64,000 bases of DNA from Struthio camelus. Taxonomy: Eukaryota; Chordata; Aves; Struthioniformes; Struthionidae. The stretch spans positions 5,196,517 to 5,260,516 of the forward strand of contig NC_090956.1 of NCBI RefSeq assembly GCF_040807025.1. Reading direction: 5' to 3'. Under the pieces are notes generated by a model. It did not search any database. It saw only the letters and a program-made list of their open reading frames with translations, and was not told where the DNA came from. The position numbers and the translations under genes were made by a program. The number at the start of each line of letters is the position of its first letter. The stretch's first letter is position 1. Positions 12,201 through 23,064 of this stretch are shown piece by piece.

Positions 12201-15200
12201 TTTCCTTCTCAGGGCAGAGTAGATTTTCTGCAGATGATGATTGAATCCCAGAACTCAGCCTCTCCTGGCAGCAATGAAGTGAATCACACGTATAAAGGTA
12301 ACAGCCTCCAAAAAATGCATCATGGGAGCAGGGGCTGTGGGGTGGAGGAGAATATGGGTAGCTGAGTTTCCTAGAGAAAGCCTAAATGGTTCACCACCCT
12401 CTCCAGGAAAAGCAGGAAGAACCAGCCAGCTCCAGGCAAAAGTCTGTCCCCTGTTGCCGGCGCTGGGGCTGTGGTGAATCGTCCAAGTCCTTTGCCAGGC
12501 CTTAGGACTGCGGTTTCAATCGTTTATACCTAGGAAATTGTCTGGCTTCTCTGATCAGAGGACTTTTCCCACACAGATGGCAAAACAACTGTGAATCTAG
12601 GCTATCAGGAAACAACCACAGCACAACCACAGACTTGTCGGAAACCCACCCCTTGCTCCCTGTTTCTTGCCACGACTGTTAATTCCTTTTCAGCTTAACT
12701 TCACATGTTCCCTTCCCTCACAGCCCTGACTGACACGGAAATTCTGTCACAAGCGGTTATTTTCATCTTCGCTGGATACGAGCCCACCAGCAGCACGCTT
12801 TCCTACCTTGCGTATGAGCTGGCCACACACCCTGACGTACAGCAGAAACTGCAGGAGGAAATCGATTCTGTTCTGCCCAACAAGGTACGGGACCCTTGAG
12901 AGAAGGCACGGATCGTCACTGCGCCGGGGCGCCGGGGCGGGGGGGGGTCTTCTTTCTAATTCAGTCGAGGCAATGACAACTCTTTAGCTAGATGTTCTCC
13001 TCTGGGATCTTCCAAATGCTCTCAGAGGTATGTAGTAGGAAAACTCAGCTCTGCAGGGATTTCATTTTGGTAGTTGAAAATTTACCTCCAAAACACTTAT
13101 TTCAAGAATATTACATGAAGTTGCATTTATAAACTGTACCGTGACTCTGTCGCAGCCATGATCCTGTTGTGCTCTCTCTATCCCGTCCTACCTTGCTTTG
13201 TTTTAAGTTTTTTAATGTACATTGACTTCTTCATGAGAGGGCAGCAAAGGGAAACATGAGGTGGGGGAAACTCACTGCAGTCCCAGGAGGGGATGCACCA
13301 CTCAGCTACTCTCACCTCTTTTCAGAGATGCTCATCACTGGGTGTGTGATCCCTCATGCTGCACAGATGTACCATCAGCATCACAGGCCACCCAGCTGCA
13401 CGAATGCGTTTGCCGTACTTGTAATCCATGCACAAATGGCTATGGATTTCTAGTAATTTCTGTCCTGCAGGGACAGAAAATGAAACCAATTTTACTATTT
13501 CACACCTTACATTTTGTTCTTCGGGCTGTGGCACAGAGGGGGCTGGGGACACAGTGGTTTCAGCAGTCATTTTAGGGAAATCTAATCGTTACGCTAGCAT
13601 ACCGGGTCACCGTTGTCCTGCTGCTTGGCAGGCTCCGCCCACATATGAAGCTGTGATGCAACTGGAATATCTTGACATGGCTGTGAACGAAACTCTCCGG
13701 CTCTTCCCTCTTGGAGGACGACTTGAAAGAACCTGCAAGAAAAGCGTAGAAATAAACGGTGTGACCATTCCAAAAGGGGTTGTGGTTATGATCCCACCCT
13801 ACACCCTGCACCGCGACCCCGAGCACTGGCCGGAGCCGGAAGAGTTCAGACCAGAAAGGTACAACTTATGTAATGAAAGGGAAGAAATATCATGCTGCTC
13901 TTTCTCGGATACAGTAATTAATTCTTAAGTATTAGCCTCTAATTAATAAACTCCCAGTGGTGGCTAATTTTTTTTTTACACAAACAAATAACGGCAGTTT
14001 GAGAAGTTGCAGGGTCATGGGAGCAGCATTTTAAGAAGATGAGCTTTGTCTTTAAAGTAGGATTTCAAACATAATCTTGTTGGGAGAATAACATGGACAC
14101 CTCACAACATCTTGTATGAAATTTTCAAGCTTACTGACAACGTATGCCTAGCTTGTTAGAATTTTTTATAATCATAACTACTAGTAGTAGTTAATAATCC
14201 TCATAGCTGAGCCTGCCTCCTTCATGCAGGCTTCGCTACAGAGAATACCAGAGCTGATCTCCTTCAGCTGATCTCTCCTTGGTCTCGGTGAAGTTGTAAC
14301 TTTTCCCTAGTTCGTTGCTTTTATAAATGGTATACGCCTGTCAAGGTTCCCATCCAGACTGAAACCGCAGGCTGCTCCTGACAAAGGTGACTCCTGGTCT
14401 AGGGACCACCGAAAGCAAATAACGGTCTTTTGGGGAGACAGCATGTTGCTCTCAATTTCTGATGTTCTGGAAGGCCAGTACTGCATTCAGACACTGAAGT
14501 GAGATCCCACCCCTAGTCCTGGGCAAGGGCTCTGACACAGTCGTAGATTGATGGGCCATGCTGATACACCTTGCTGATAAAAACAGAAAGTTTCTGTGGT
14601 GCACCAGCAAGGGGAGGTGCTCTCTAAATAGGTAAATACAAAGACAGGTAAAGAAGCAGCTTTTTCTTTTCCTGCTTCCTTCATTCTTTTTGCACTAACA
14701 CATGTCATTAACCAGGTTCAGTAAGGAAAATAAAGAGGCCATAGATCCGTATACGTTCCTGCCCTTCGGAGCGGGTCCCAGGAACTGCATTGGCATGAGG
14801 TTTGCTCTCCTGACTCTGAAAGCGGCCATCGTCATCCTGCTGCAGCATTTCACCTTCCGGACCTGCAAGGAAACTCCGGTGAGGAACACGCACCATGTTT
14901 TGAAACTCACATGAGAAAAGCTGGGTGACTTGGTAATAGCTCGGTTATGGTGATAACTATTACCATAGGTACTAAAACCAGGCTGCTTTGCACTTCCAAA
15001 GAAGGTGGGTCCCTCTCTCCAGTACTGAGAGTTGCAGGTGGGTGACAGTGGAACCAGGGGAAGAGTCTGGTTTGCCAGACCTGCGGTTCTGTGCTCTGAC
15101 AACTAGGTTGTATGGTCAGCTGGCAGACTGTAATGAAAAAATTTTGGGGAGTTTTTCTATGACAGAGTAGCAAAACCTAGAAAAAGTGGATTTATATTGT

Positions 15201-15594
15201 GTTTGAGTCCGACAGAGGGTTGCTGAGGACCTTCAATTTCTGCAGAAGTTAAGCAGCTCCCAGAAACAGGTGTTTCTCACCTACATGAGTTTTCTGTAAT
15301 GCAGCTCCAGGCTAGGAGTAAACTTAATTGGATGGGTGCTTTGACGGAAGGTTAAGAGAATGTCTCATGTCAGCAAAAGTTTACCACTGTGGATCGAATA
15401 GGGTCCAGACTGAGGCTGGGTTTCTTTTCTTTAATCTCTACATATTTCATTTGTCCATCTTCACATGTTTTTTCCCCCCCCTCTTAATGTTGCAGATCCC
15501 TCTCAAGCTGAATTCACAGGGATTCTTAACACCCCAGAAACCTATTTTTCTGAAGTTAGTCCCTAGAACTGACACTACACCTGCCAAGGCATAA
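3171..15594 (+). CDS. CYP3A: Cytochrome P450 family 3A monooxygenase (13 exons, complete)
   Basis: Coding exons: 3171-3241, 6138-6231, 6686-6738, 7898-7997, 8609-8722, 9013-9101, 10106-10254, 11370-11497, 12213-12297, 12724-12884, 13632-13858, 14716-14878, 15496-15594. They total 1533 nt, or 510 aa plus stop, and all introns are GT-AG. Exon lengths 1-8, 10, 11 and 12 equal those of mammalian CYP3A4; exon 9 is six codons longer. Features: N-terminal membrane anchor (residues 1-24), proline hinge GIPGPRPLP (about 37-45), helix-C WKRLR (126-130), I-helix AGYEPTSS (311-318), K-helix ETLR (368-371), PERF region, and haem loop [10 protein letters not shown] with Cys448 as the thiolate ligand. The family oxidises steroids, bile acids and xenobiotics at the ER membrane with NADPH-P450 reductase. 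The oddity is Pro315 in place of the conserved I-helix Thr (Thr309 in CYP3A4). The specific subfamily member name is not decided. Confidence 0.95.
6138..6231 (+). CDS. CYP3A: CYP3A exon 2: FKKLGIPGP hinge
   Basis: The exon is 94 nt. Its first base completes the leucine codon from exon 1, then [20 protein letters not shown] and a further 11 residues follow. It carries the proline-rich hinge that orients the catalytic domain on the ER membrane. Acceptor cttacag, donor GTAAGT. Confidence 0.96.
6686..6738 (+). CDS. CYP3A: CYP3A exon 3
   Basis: The 53-nt exon encodes [18 protein letters not shown], the family's conserved 'KYGKVWG' block. Acceptor ccacag, donor GTGAGT. Confidence 0.96.
7898..7997 (+). 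CDS. CYP3A: CYP3A exon 4
   Basis: The 100-nt exon encodes the [14 protein letters not shown]...IKTVLVKEC...FTNRR block (residues 74-106), including the Arg105-Arg106 pair. Donor GTAAGA. Confidence 0.97.
8609..8722 (+). CDS. CYP3A: CYP3A exon 5: helix C
   Basis: The 114-nt exon encodes residues 107-144, with [20 protein letters not shown]. The helix-C WxxxR pair (Trp126, Arg130) that contacts a haem propionate is intact. The B-C loop at its start is divergent from the usual family sequence, a known substrate-recognition region. Donor GTAATA. Confidence 0.97.
9013..9101 (+). CDS. CYP3A: CYP3A exon 6
   Basis: The 89-nt exon encodes [20 protein letters not shown] and the rest of helix D, ending within an aspartate codon. 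Acceptor tttgcag, donor GTAAGT. Confidence 0.96.
10106..10254 (+). CDS. CYP3A: CYP3A exon 7
   Basis: The 149-nt exon encodes the [20 protein letters not shown] segment (helix E and the start of F), then [11 protein letters not shown] and a basic stretch. Acceptor cctcag, donor GTAAAT. Confidence 0.97.
11370..11497 (+). CDS. CYP3A: CYP3A exon 8: F-G region
   Basis: The 128-nt exon encodes [20 protein letters not shown] and a basic helix ending ETHQ. It is the F/G loop region that forms the membrane-facing access channel. Acceptor tttcag, donor GTAAGC. Confidence 0.95.
12213..12297 (+). CDS. CYP3A: CYP3A exon 9 (six codons longer than mammalian)
   Basis: The 85-nt exon encodes [20 protein letters not shown] and nine further residues. 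Mammalian CYP3A4 exon 9 is 67 nt. The 18-nt difference lies in the serine-rich H-I loop and keeps frame. The inverted pseudogene has the same 85-nt length, so the longer form is ancestral to both. Confidence 0.95.
12724..12884 (+). CDS. CYP3A: CYP3A exon 10: I-helix with Thr-to-Pro change
   Basis: The 161-nt exon encodes the I-helix: [19 protein letters not shown], then [19 protein letters not shown]. The family motif is AGYETTSS. The codon for the conserved Thr is CCC (12784-12786), Pro315, one base from ACC. Splice sites are normal (cacag, GTACGG). Confidence 0.96.
13632..13858 (+). CDS. CYP3A: CYP3A exon 11: K-helix ExxR
   Basis: The 227-nt exon encodes [20 protein letters not shown], then TLRLFP with the invariant Glu368 and Arg371 of the ExxR motif, [18 protein letters not shown], and ends in the PER of the PERF motif. 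Acceptor tggcag, donor GTACAA. Confidence 0.97.
14716..14878 (+). CDS. CYP3A: CYP3A exon 12: haem-binding loop
   Basis: The 163-nt exon encodes [20 protein letters not shown], then [14 protein letters not shown]. FxxGxRxCxG is complete, with Cys448 as axial haem ligand. Acceptor accag, donor GTGAGG. Confidence 0.98.
15496..15594 (+). CDS. CYP3A: CYP3A exon 13 and stop
   Basis: It encodes [20 protein letters not shown] and 12 more residues, then TAA at 15592-15594. The 'IPLKL..GFL.P.KPI.LK' pattern is the family's C-terminal end. The acceptor gttgcag follows a T/C-rich tract. Confidence 0.95.
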   Translation: MPLKLNSQGFLTPQKPIFLKLVPRTDTTPAKA

Positions 15595-16100
15595 AACCCA
15601 GCGGAGTTTGCAACAGTCCTCCGGAGTCTGATGGATACTGTGTGAACAAGGGTTTGCATATCACAGGAAAGCTCTCACATACACATATGGAAGAGCAGCT
15701 CTAGTTAATTCTGGAAGCAATTACTGCATATTTACCCCAAAACATAGCTGTCAGAAATGTAATGTGGTTCACTGGGCAGTGACAATGTACAGCTTTCCTA
15801 CTCGTGATTGCAGAAAACAGGAAATAAATCCAACTGAGGAACTGATCATCCGCTCACTTCTAGGGGGACTTCTCCATCTGGAGATACTGTCGCATCCAAG
15901 AGAAACAAGGTGTGATGGAAATGCAAATCGCTAGACCTAGCTGGGCAGGGACGGGTGATGTTCTTCTCAATGTCTTAATGCTTGAAGTGTTGTGTGTTAT
16001 GCAATTGAGCCAACTGGTGTGAGACTATATCCTAGCTACCAAACCTCTCTTGTGCCATGTGTTAATTAAACTAAAGTGTGTACAAATATTGTCATTAAAA
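15595..16100 (+). other. Probable 3' UTR with poly(A) signals
   Basis: After the stop codon, AATAAA occurs at 15823-15828, and ATTAAA variants occur at 16065-16070 and 16094-16099. The first is the best candidate polyadenylation signal; which one is used cannot be told from sequence. Confidence 0.5.
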
Positions 16101-16164
16101 ATATTTGAGAGCTGCTCTGTGTTGTGTATAGCAGCTGAGTGCTTCCTATTTAAAAACTGCATTC

Positions 16165-16290
16165 AGCCTCAACCCTTGAAATTATCTGTGTACATTGCTT
16201 TCCACTTAATTTAATGAATCTGATCCTTCATTTAACGCGATCAAACCCTCATATTGGTAACGTATTTTACAAACAATATAACTGCCACCT
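16165..16290. repeat. Duplicated non-coding block A (copy 1)
   Basis: It shares 'ttgaaattatc', 'gatccttcattta' and neighbouring words in the same order with 36290-36420. It lies just beyond the 3' UTR of the intact gene, and its copy lies beyond the relic, so it is part of the same segmental duplication. Confidence 0.65.
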
Positions 16291-17744
16291 CTTAGTCTGA
16301 TTAGGAGGTTGCCTTCAGCGTGGCGCTGTGCAGCCGTTCGCAGCTCTCACCCTATCAGCGAGCCCCCTTCCAGGAGCAGCTTGCTGCACGAGATGACGGT
16401 AGCTTCACGGAGGGCCGCTGCTCTTGAAGAAATTGCCTGGATGGGGCTTGTAGCTGCAGCCCGTTCTGGCTTGCTTCCTCGCAGAGCCTGGGACGCGGCC
16501 TGCCCCACGCAGCCCCATTGCCCAGCATGCCGTGGTGGCTGGGCACGAGTCACTTTGCTCCTCAACTGCTCAGAGCAGCCTACGGCTGACGCCCCACTTT
16601 TGGCGCAGCCGGCCGTTAGGGTGGTGCTTCTGCCAAAGAGCCCTATGCTGCAAGCGTGTAAACGGGAAACATCAAGACAGGTGAAATGTTCTACTGGCTC
16701 TGGATTTCTCACACCACATAGCACCACAATATTGCATCTTGTCCCGATGCCTAAAAACCAAGAGGGATGCTAGTAACATGGGAAAGGTTTGGAGGGGAGC
16801 CACAAGAGTGATCAAGTTACCCCTTAACTGTTTTTGATAAGCTTCCGGCAAGCCTTCCCTCCAAGGCATGTTTTCCAATCCTCTTATCTTTGGTAATAAT
16901 TTTCTCTCCTAGCCACATACTTTTGATAAGGAGGTCTCTTTAGCCTAGCAAACAAAACTACGTGATCCAAACATGATAATCTGACATAGTGAGAGATTAT
17001 GTAAGAATTCAAAGTCCATTCTTTAATGATGCTGCTAATTAACACTGAGAGAGGTCAGCCAACTGTGTGGTAGATTCATCATTGCTGGGAATCCTTAAAC
17101 CAAAACTGGCCTTTTCTCAGGAGGACTTGATAAAATTCACGGGGCCTTAATTCAAGAGAGTTAGCAGCTTGCGCTGTCCCAGAAGGCAGATAAAACAATT
17201 GTAGTGCTCCCCTTTGATTCACAAACTGTGAAATATTGTTTGGATTCTGCTATATACACAAAATGGTGCTATTAGAAGTGCTGTCAGTAAAGCCCTCTCT
17301 ATTGCTCATCTCTTATAAGAGGTCAAAAACCATTAGTGAGGAACTGTGTCTATCTTGCCCCTGCAGCGCTGCAGCATCAGCTTTGATGGGAAAAATGCAA
17401 TACCCCTACATGTTCACAGAAGCTAAACAAAAAAATGCATTTTACCCTTAGAAAAATAGTGCCAGGCAAAACTAACTCCAGATTCAAGAAAGAGGACACC
17501 ATCACAAAGAAGATATCTTTAGCAAAGGTCGCCTGTAGGCCAAACAGCTGCTTCAAAGCAGAGGAAAGTCACTTTGGTATCTCCTGAACAAAACTGAACT
17601 CCCATGCACGGTGCTCAGGACAAGAAAGGGTTAATCTAGCCATAACCCAATACAGGCCGTTCCTATACTGTGCATGGCATCTCCGGGAACGAAGTCATTA
17701 GGGTAACTGTACAGATCCTTCATTCTTCCAAATATGAAAAATGT

Positions 17745-17925
17745 GAACAATTCTCTGGCATGAGCCAATTATGACCTGCCAGGACTATCATAACAGCTCA
17801 TAAATAATATGTGTAACAAAATCATGGTAATGAGTCTTCTAGAAGAAAATTAGATCCTCTGTGTCCTAACTGCATAAAATGACTTTGCTTATACAGGCTG
17901 CCTCCATCATTCCTAGCACTTTCCG
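17745..17925. repeat. Duplicated non-coding block B (copy 1)
   Basis: It shares 'gaaaattа'-type words and the exact string 'tcctaactgcataaaa', plus 'ctggca', 'cctgccag' in matching order, with 38745-38940. It marks the downstream part of the tandem duplication. Confidence 0.65.
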
Positions 17926-20139
17926 TTGCTTCACTAAGCATCATCACTTTGGGCAATCCCGCAGAGCAGGAAGAGGTATATGATTTGGCCAGCAGTCTAT
18001 TAGTCCTTGTAGCTATGCATTCATCACATTTATTTCCACTGTTTCGGATGTTTCCTCTTTACCTGGGCATATCACTGTCCAAGCTAAAAAAAACCCCAGT
18101 GCACACGCGTTTTGAGTACTAAGATGTTTTCGCTGATAAAAGATATTGGCCTTATACAGACAGTGTTGATTTCTTCCTTAACTGTTGATCTTTTTGGTAC
18201 GTTAGTGATAGGGACATTGTATTGGCCCAAGATATCTGGGTTTTCTGTACCAGAGGAATACTCTTCCAGCTACAGCATAACCACAGAAGTTAATTTTGGG
18301 GACACTTCTTTTTCACTTTCCTCTTTAAATCCCTCTCAAATTCAAAGCAAAAAAAAAGAAAGGGGGGGAGAGCAGAAAAGAATATCCATGTTACATCAGC
18401 ATTTTAAAAAAATTCACTTTTCTCGAGGATCTTTTCGACTCTCAGACAAGTTATTGTCCATGGGATAACCTCTATCACTGTGCAAGAGTACAGAAATTGT
18501 ACCCTGATAAAACATTAGTATTGACCAGTCGTTCAGGAAGATTTCTATATATTTGCGGATGATTATACCCCGTCCTACTGAAAGGCTTGCTGGGAGCTTT
18601 CCAAAAGAGAGATATAGCCCATGATATGAGAACTGTTATTATATCAGTTCTGATGAAACACAAGAATGGTTATAACTGGGGAGATTTGTTTTCTGTTTCT
18701 CAATTAACTGTAACAGAGTAATCATCAACATTACAGTAACTTGCCTAAATGATGCAATTCTTTCAATTAATTGCAAGTGGATTTCAAGAAAAATAGATTT
18801 CCGGCTTACAGCAAAGGATAAGTATTTTGCATGCATCACCAAGTCAATTATTAAGTGTTTCAATCATCGGTCTGAGCCCTGACAGACAGAAGAATGGCCT
18901 TACTCTATTATCAAACTTAGTGTCCTTTAAGTATTGAAGTCCTGTGCAATTCCATCTTGCCCGTAAAGTGAAAAATAACATATTTTCAGCCATATTTCAC
19001 CTGGAAAAAGGAATGAGGCAATGTTGCTCCTTCCCCTTGCTTCCTGTTGATACACAACTTCTCTATTGACACACTGGCGTTGGATGCCTACACGTTAAAA
19101 GAAGGTGCACAAAGGAAAAAAAAGTTGGCACGTGGAAATAGTTTAGTTTGAACAGTCCTGCCTTCCTGTTTAATCTCCCTATTAGAATGAACAAGCCAGT
19201 CTGGAGAATTACCAGGTGGTGACAGATAGTTCAGAAATGGGGAAAATCTGCAGCTGAATTTATGCACTTACATCACCTCTGTCTGTTGCAAGGGATAGAA
19301 TTAGGCATATTGAATTCCACACCATGTAGATAGAGAATTTTGAAAACCCTTACCATTGCACAAATGTGGACAGGATATTTTATTTACTGCATCATTAAAG
19401 GTTAAAGAGAGTCTATGTTCTCCAGAGGATTCATTTTTTTCAACCCTTAATATCAATTAAAGCTAATTTCAGCTCTACCCTAATGATTAACATAAAATAT
19501 GGAAAAAGCTCTAACTGAGCATTTCTGTTCATTACTTAGAAATTCTCCTGTGTTGCTAGGGCACTTTATAGGTACTGATGAAGCTTTATTTCACCCATGA
19601 CACAGTTAATTTTACCTGCAGAGCTTTATTTTGCCACGTCTTCAACTGTTCAGTAACAAAGACGCACTGAACACCTTTGAGGATATGGATCAAAGATTTT
19701 ATTGAACCAGTTCAAAGTTCATGATCAGCGGATGTTCTCTACAGGCTTTCCTACACCGCTTGGTCTCTGCAAATACTCAGATGCAAGCTGATTTCACTAC
19801 ATGACCAGCAGCCTCTAAATCATATGTATATATAGTCATGTATATAGGGGTATTCTGATAAATTTTGTACAGTCGGAAGTCTGCAAATGGAGTAGCAAAG
19901 ATGATATCTGTTCAAGGCAGAATGAAAAACTTTGCTTACCACTTATGAACTGAAGCCAGTCCAGTACAGCTGGATGCATTACCTGTCTTTGCTTGGCAAA
20001 ATAACTCCAGCAGCATACCATTGAGTGCCAAGAAAAAGAACAGGTTATAGTCCATCCCCTAGACTATGTCAGAGTTTTATCCAGCCCAGCTTAGAAGGCA
20101 CAGATGCCACACAGTCCTAGGGCTGTCTTGCTGGTTTTG

Positions 20140-20290
20140 CCCTGGAATAATAGGTAATAGGGCTGGAAAACACTTATGGAAAATGGATCACATAGACCAA
20201 CCTGCCTCCATCATGGAGAACAGGGTCTTGCACTCACTTGCCCCAAGCTTGTCTAACCTTTTCAGAAACTTGTCTCTTGTATACTAATTT
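20140..20290 (-). mobile_element. Old CR1-like LINE fragment
   Basis: The + strand shows 'agggctggaaaacac', 'catagaccaacctgcctcc' and 'cttgtctaaccttttcag', which resemble the antisense 3' region of old sauropsid CR1 elements ('ggttggaagggacct', 'tctagtccaacc', 'gcttgtctaacct'). It is diverged and truncated. The match is to remembered consensus, not to a search. Confidence 0.45.
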
Positions 20291-20659
20291 TAAGGTATTG
20301 TTAACAAACACTAATCTAGGATCGATTTGTATCCAAAGGTCACAGCAAAAGCCAGAGGGAAGGTAAGGAGCAATACAGATGCTCCTAAGAGAAGGTCAGA
20401 CGCTGCCACTCAGACTGCTCTCTGGTGGTAACCAGATGTCAATCAACCCATCAGCAGCATTAGCAACATCTGTGGAAGTGATCAGACCTCTGATGCTCCC
20501 AATAATTATAACTTAGACTTCAGTAGAAGCCAGCAAGATGTAAAAATGAGGGATGTACATTCCCCCCACAAGAAATGAGGCATGCTGCCCAGGTTGGCAG
20601 TTCCACTCACCCACTCAGGAGTCTGCAGGGCACTGCGCTGAGCTGTGCCAGGCTTCACA

Positions 20660-20740
20660 GACAGTTCACTGAACCTGCTTCTCTCTTTTTCCTCATCATT
20701 TCAAGATCGCAGGGTTTTTTTTTTTTTCTTTCTCATATTC
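20660..20740 (+). pseudogene. Possible exon 1 trace of the CYP3A relic
   Basis: 'ctgaacctgcttctctcttt' starting at 20669 resembles the first bases of the intact gene's exon 1 with ATG changed to CTG, and 'gtgccag' upstream also matches. The spacing to the duplicated intron 1 block is about right. The anchor sequence beyond about 25 bases is not convincing and no donor is seen. Confidence 0.22.
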
Positions 20741-21034
20741 TGAATTTTTGTGTTTAGCTTTCAATCATTGGAACCCATTTGGCTGGGAGTAAGTGAAACA
20801 GCTCTCTGTTAAATGGAAGAGGTACCTAATAAAGTTTTAATGGAAGATATTATTCCTGTTCTTTACATTACATTAAAAGCCATTCAGGAAATGAAAGCCC
20901 AAGAGGGTTAAGCATATTGGAAATACTCAGTAAGACATAGTCCGTTCTTCAGGGGCTTCTCAGTCTAAATGTTACCCTAAGAAACATAACATGCAGCAAA
21001 CAGAATCAGCCTGTGCTAGTACAGACTTATCAAG

Positions 21035-21084
21035 CATATATATATATATATATATATGTGCATGTGTGTGTGTATATACACACG
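21035..21084. repeat. (AT)n-(TG)n microsatellite
   Basis: Alternating AT dinucleotides (21036-21057) run into TG/CA and short ATA steps. It is a typical compound microsatellite. Confidence 0.9.
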
Positions 21085-22512
21085 CATTCACCTAAAGATA
21101 AAAGCAACAAGGAGATTCCAAAGGAAAAGACCACGCAGGTGGTGAGCACAAAGGAAGAGAGGGATCTATTTTGCCTCTCGGGAGGCTCTGCAATGCCAGG
21201 TTTGTTATGCACTTGGTGCGATGGCAGCACTGCCCTGGGCACAGTCAAAACTTGTCTCCAGAGCATAAGGCAGCTCATATGCTCACACACATCCAGTCCC
21301 CTGGCAGGTGCTGCAAGCTGGACTTACTAGGCAGCCAGGCCCAACCTGTATTATCCTGAAGGGCTCACAGGCCAGAGCTGTCCTGGGAGAGAAACTTTCT
21401 GGAGATGCAAAATTCAAAACATCGGGGAAGTTGCCAGGGGATCTTTGTATTAAGACTACATCTACAGCTACTGTCATGGGCAGAGGTAGAGTAGCGCTAA
21501 CGAGAAGCGTTTGGGGTAAGGAATTTAGTGCCTGGAGCATGGAACAATGCATTTACCTGCCACGCGCCACCAAAGTATACAGCTCCTCTGTGCCACTAAC
21601 ATCCAAATACCAAAAATGTTGCCAGCTTAATTTGTTTTTGTGTGATTTAAATCAAGCGGGTCAGTTTGGGCTCTTCATTGACTCACATCTTGAATTTCAG
21701 AAACCTTCTCACCACCCACGACTTCCTAGCTGTCATTGTCTTGACATGCCAAACTTCCCCTTGCAATGACAAGAGCAGTTACAGAAACCTCTGTTTTCTG
21801 GAGGAACAGTACAGAACTGAACAGCCTTCAGCCTCCCTGGGGGGCAGTGACTTTCCAACACGCTAACCAGGAAAACAGTTAAAATGGGTCAAGAGACCAC
21901 TACAAATATTTTATTTTTCCTTTGAATTACTGAGCTTTGAGTTTGAAAAGTCTACCTACTGGCTGAAAGGGACTACATACAATTACTGATGCTTGAGATG
22001 CTTTTGTAACCGCTTAAAAAATAAAAGAAAACTATTCAAAGGGATAGATTATTTATACTGTCAACAATATTTGAACTGTAAGGTGCTAACACTTCAAAAT
22101 TTCCCCTCTTGGTTAAGCAACCAAGTACTTTCAGTCTTATGATCTGTGCTGCGGCAGATCCCACCCATATACACACACACATCCTGTTTTCTCTGTTTTC
22201 ACTTGAAAATGTCACAGCGAAAGCTCTGTCGCTGTGCTGGAGCAGCCCCTTTTGTAGAGTGCGGGGGCTGAGAGCCAGCACATGTTGCAGCTACAATCGT
22301 GCGCTCCTCCACCCGTCCTGGTCCTCTGCCGCTTCTAGAGGGCATTGGTCAGAGGAGCAAAATTTGCTCTACAGATTAAGTGGCCCAAACAATCCTGCTA
22401 TAACAAGGATTGTCAGAGCCAATTCAAGTGATAGCTCCAGAAAGACAGGCCACCCCCCCCTTCCCTGGAGAGCAGGTAACACCCCAGAAGCATGTCTGTA
22501 ATCGCTGCAGCT

Positions 22513-22549
22513 CTACACACACACATGGACACACACATGGACACATAGA
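22513..22549. repeat. Short CA-rich tandem repeat
   Basis: 'acacacacatgg' is repeated about three times with small variation. Confidence 0.8.
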
Positions 22550-23064
22550 CATTTCCACTACGTCACTCAGCCTGACCCTTCCCCAGAGGGCAGCAGGACA
22601 GCTTGGTACCATTCCCACAATTTGTGGGAACACCCTGCAGAGGTTCAGCATTAAATCAGTGTTTTGCTTTCGTTGGGCCTCTTGGCCAAAGCAAACATGG
22701 GGGCTATATCAAATTGCACAAGCCCTATACTCACCTTGTCCTCCTAGCAAGCAGCACACAGCTATCAGGCAGGACTAGCCCTGAAGAAAGAATATTGAAC
22801 ATCTGGGCAGAGTTTTGGCCCAGCATTGCCCTCGGGAAATGTCCTGCAGGTTTCACAAAACCTGCTGTAGACTTGGGGCATCAGATGGGTGAATGATTTC
22901 CAGACGCTCACAAATGTATTTTACAACTTCAGGTGTCAGCATTCATCAGCACTTACATTTATGTGATGAGTGTCAACGAGAAGTAAAATCATCCCTTCTA
23001 GTCCCCTGTCCTCTTTCTTGTCCACTGCAAGGGGTCTTGATCCGAATATCTTGATCCAAAACAA

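Larger units (their letters stand above)
16101..20139. other. Intergenic region with duplicated non-coding blocks
   Basis: No exon-like sequence was seen. Two blocks have diverged copies about 20-21 kb downstream: about 16165-16290 (copy near 36290-36420) and about 17745-17925 (copy near 38745-38940). These mark the 3' half of the tandem duplication that also produced the CYP3A relic. The rest is AT-leaning unique DNA. Confidence 0.45.
20291..23060. other. Intergenic / relic 5' flank with microsatellites
   Basis: It contains an alternating AT/TG tract at 21035-21084 and a CA-rich minisatellite at 22513-22549. Overlapping short open frames on both strands at 21.0-22.9 kb show no recognisable domain, and I regard them as chance. 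Confidence 0.4.

Noticed and set aside
13428..13928. 166-codon open frame as a stand-alone gene
   Set aside because: Its central part is CYP3A exon 11 (13632-13858); the ends are intron sequence read in the same frame.
21013..21330. Open frame with tyrosine-isoleucine repeats
   Set aside because: It is produced by reading through the AT/TG microsatellite.
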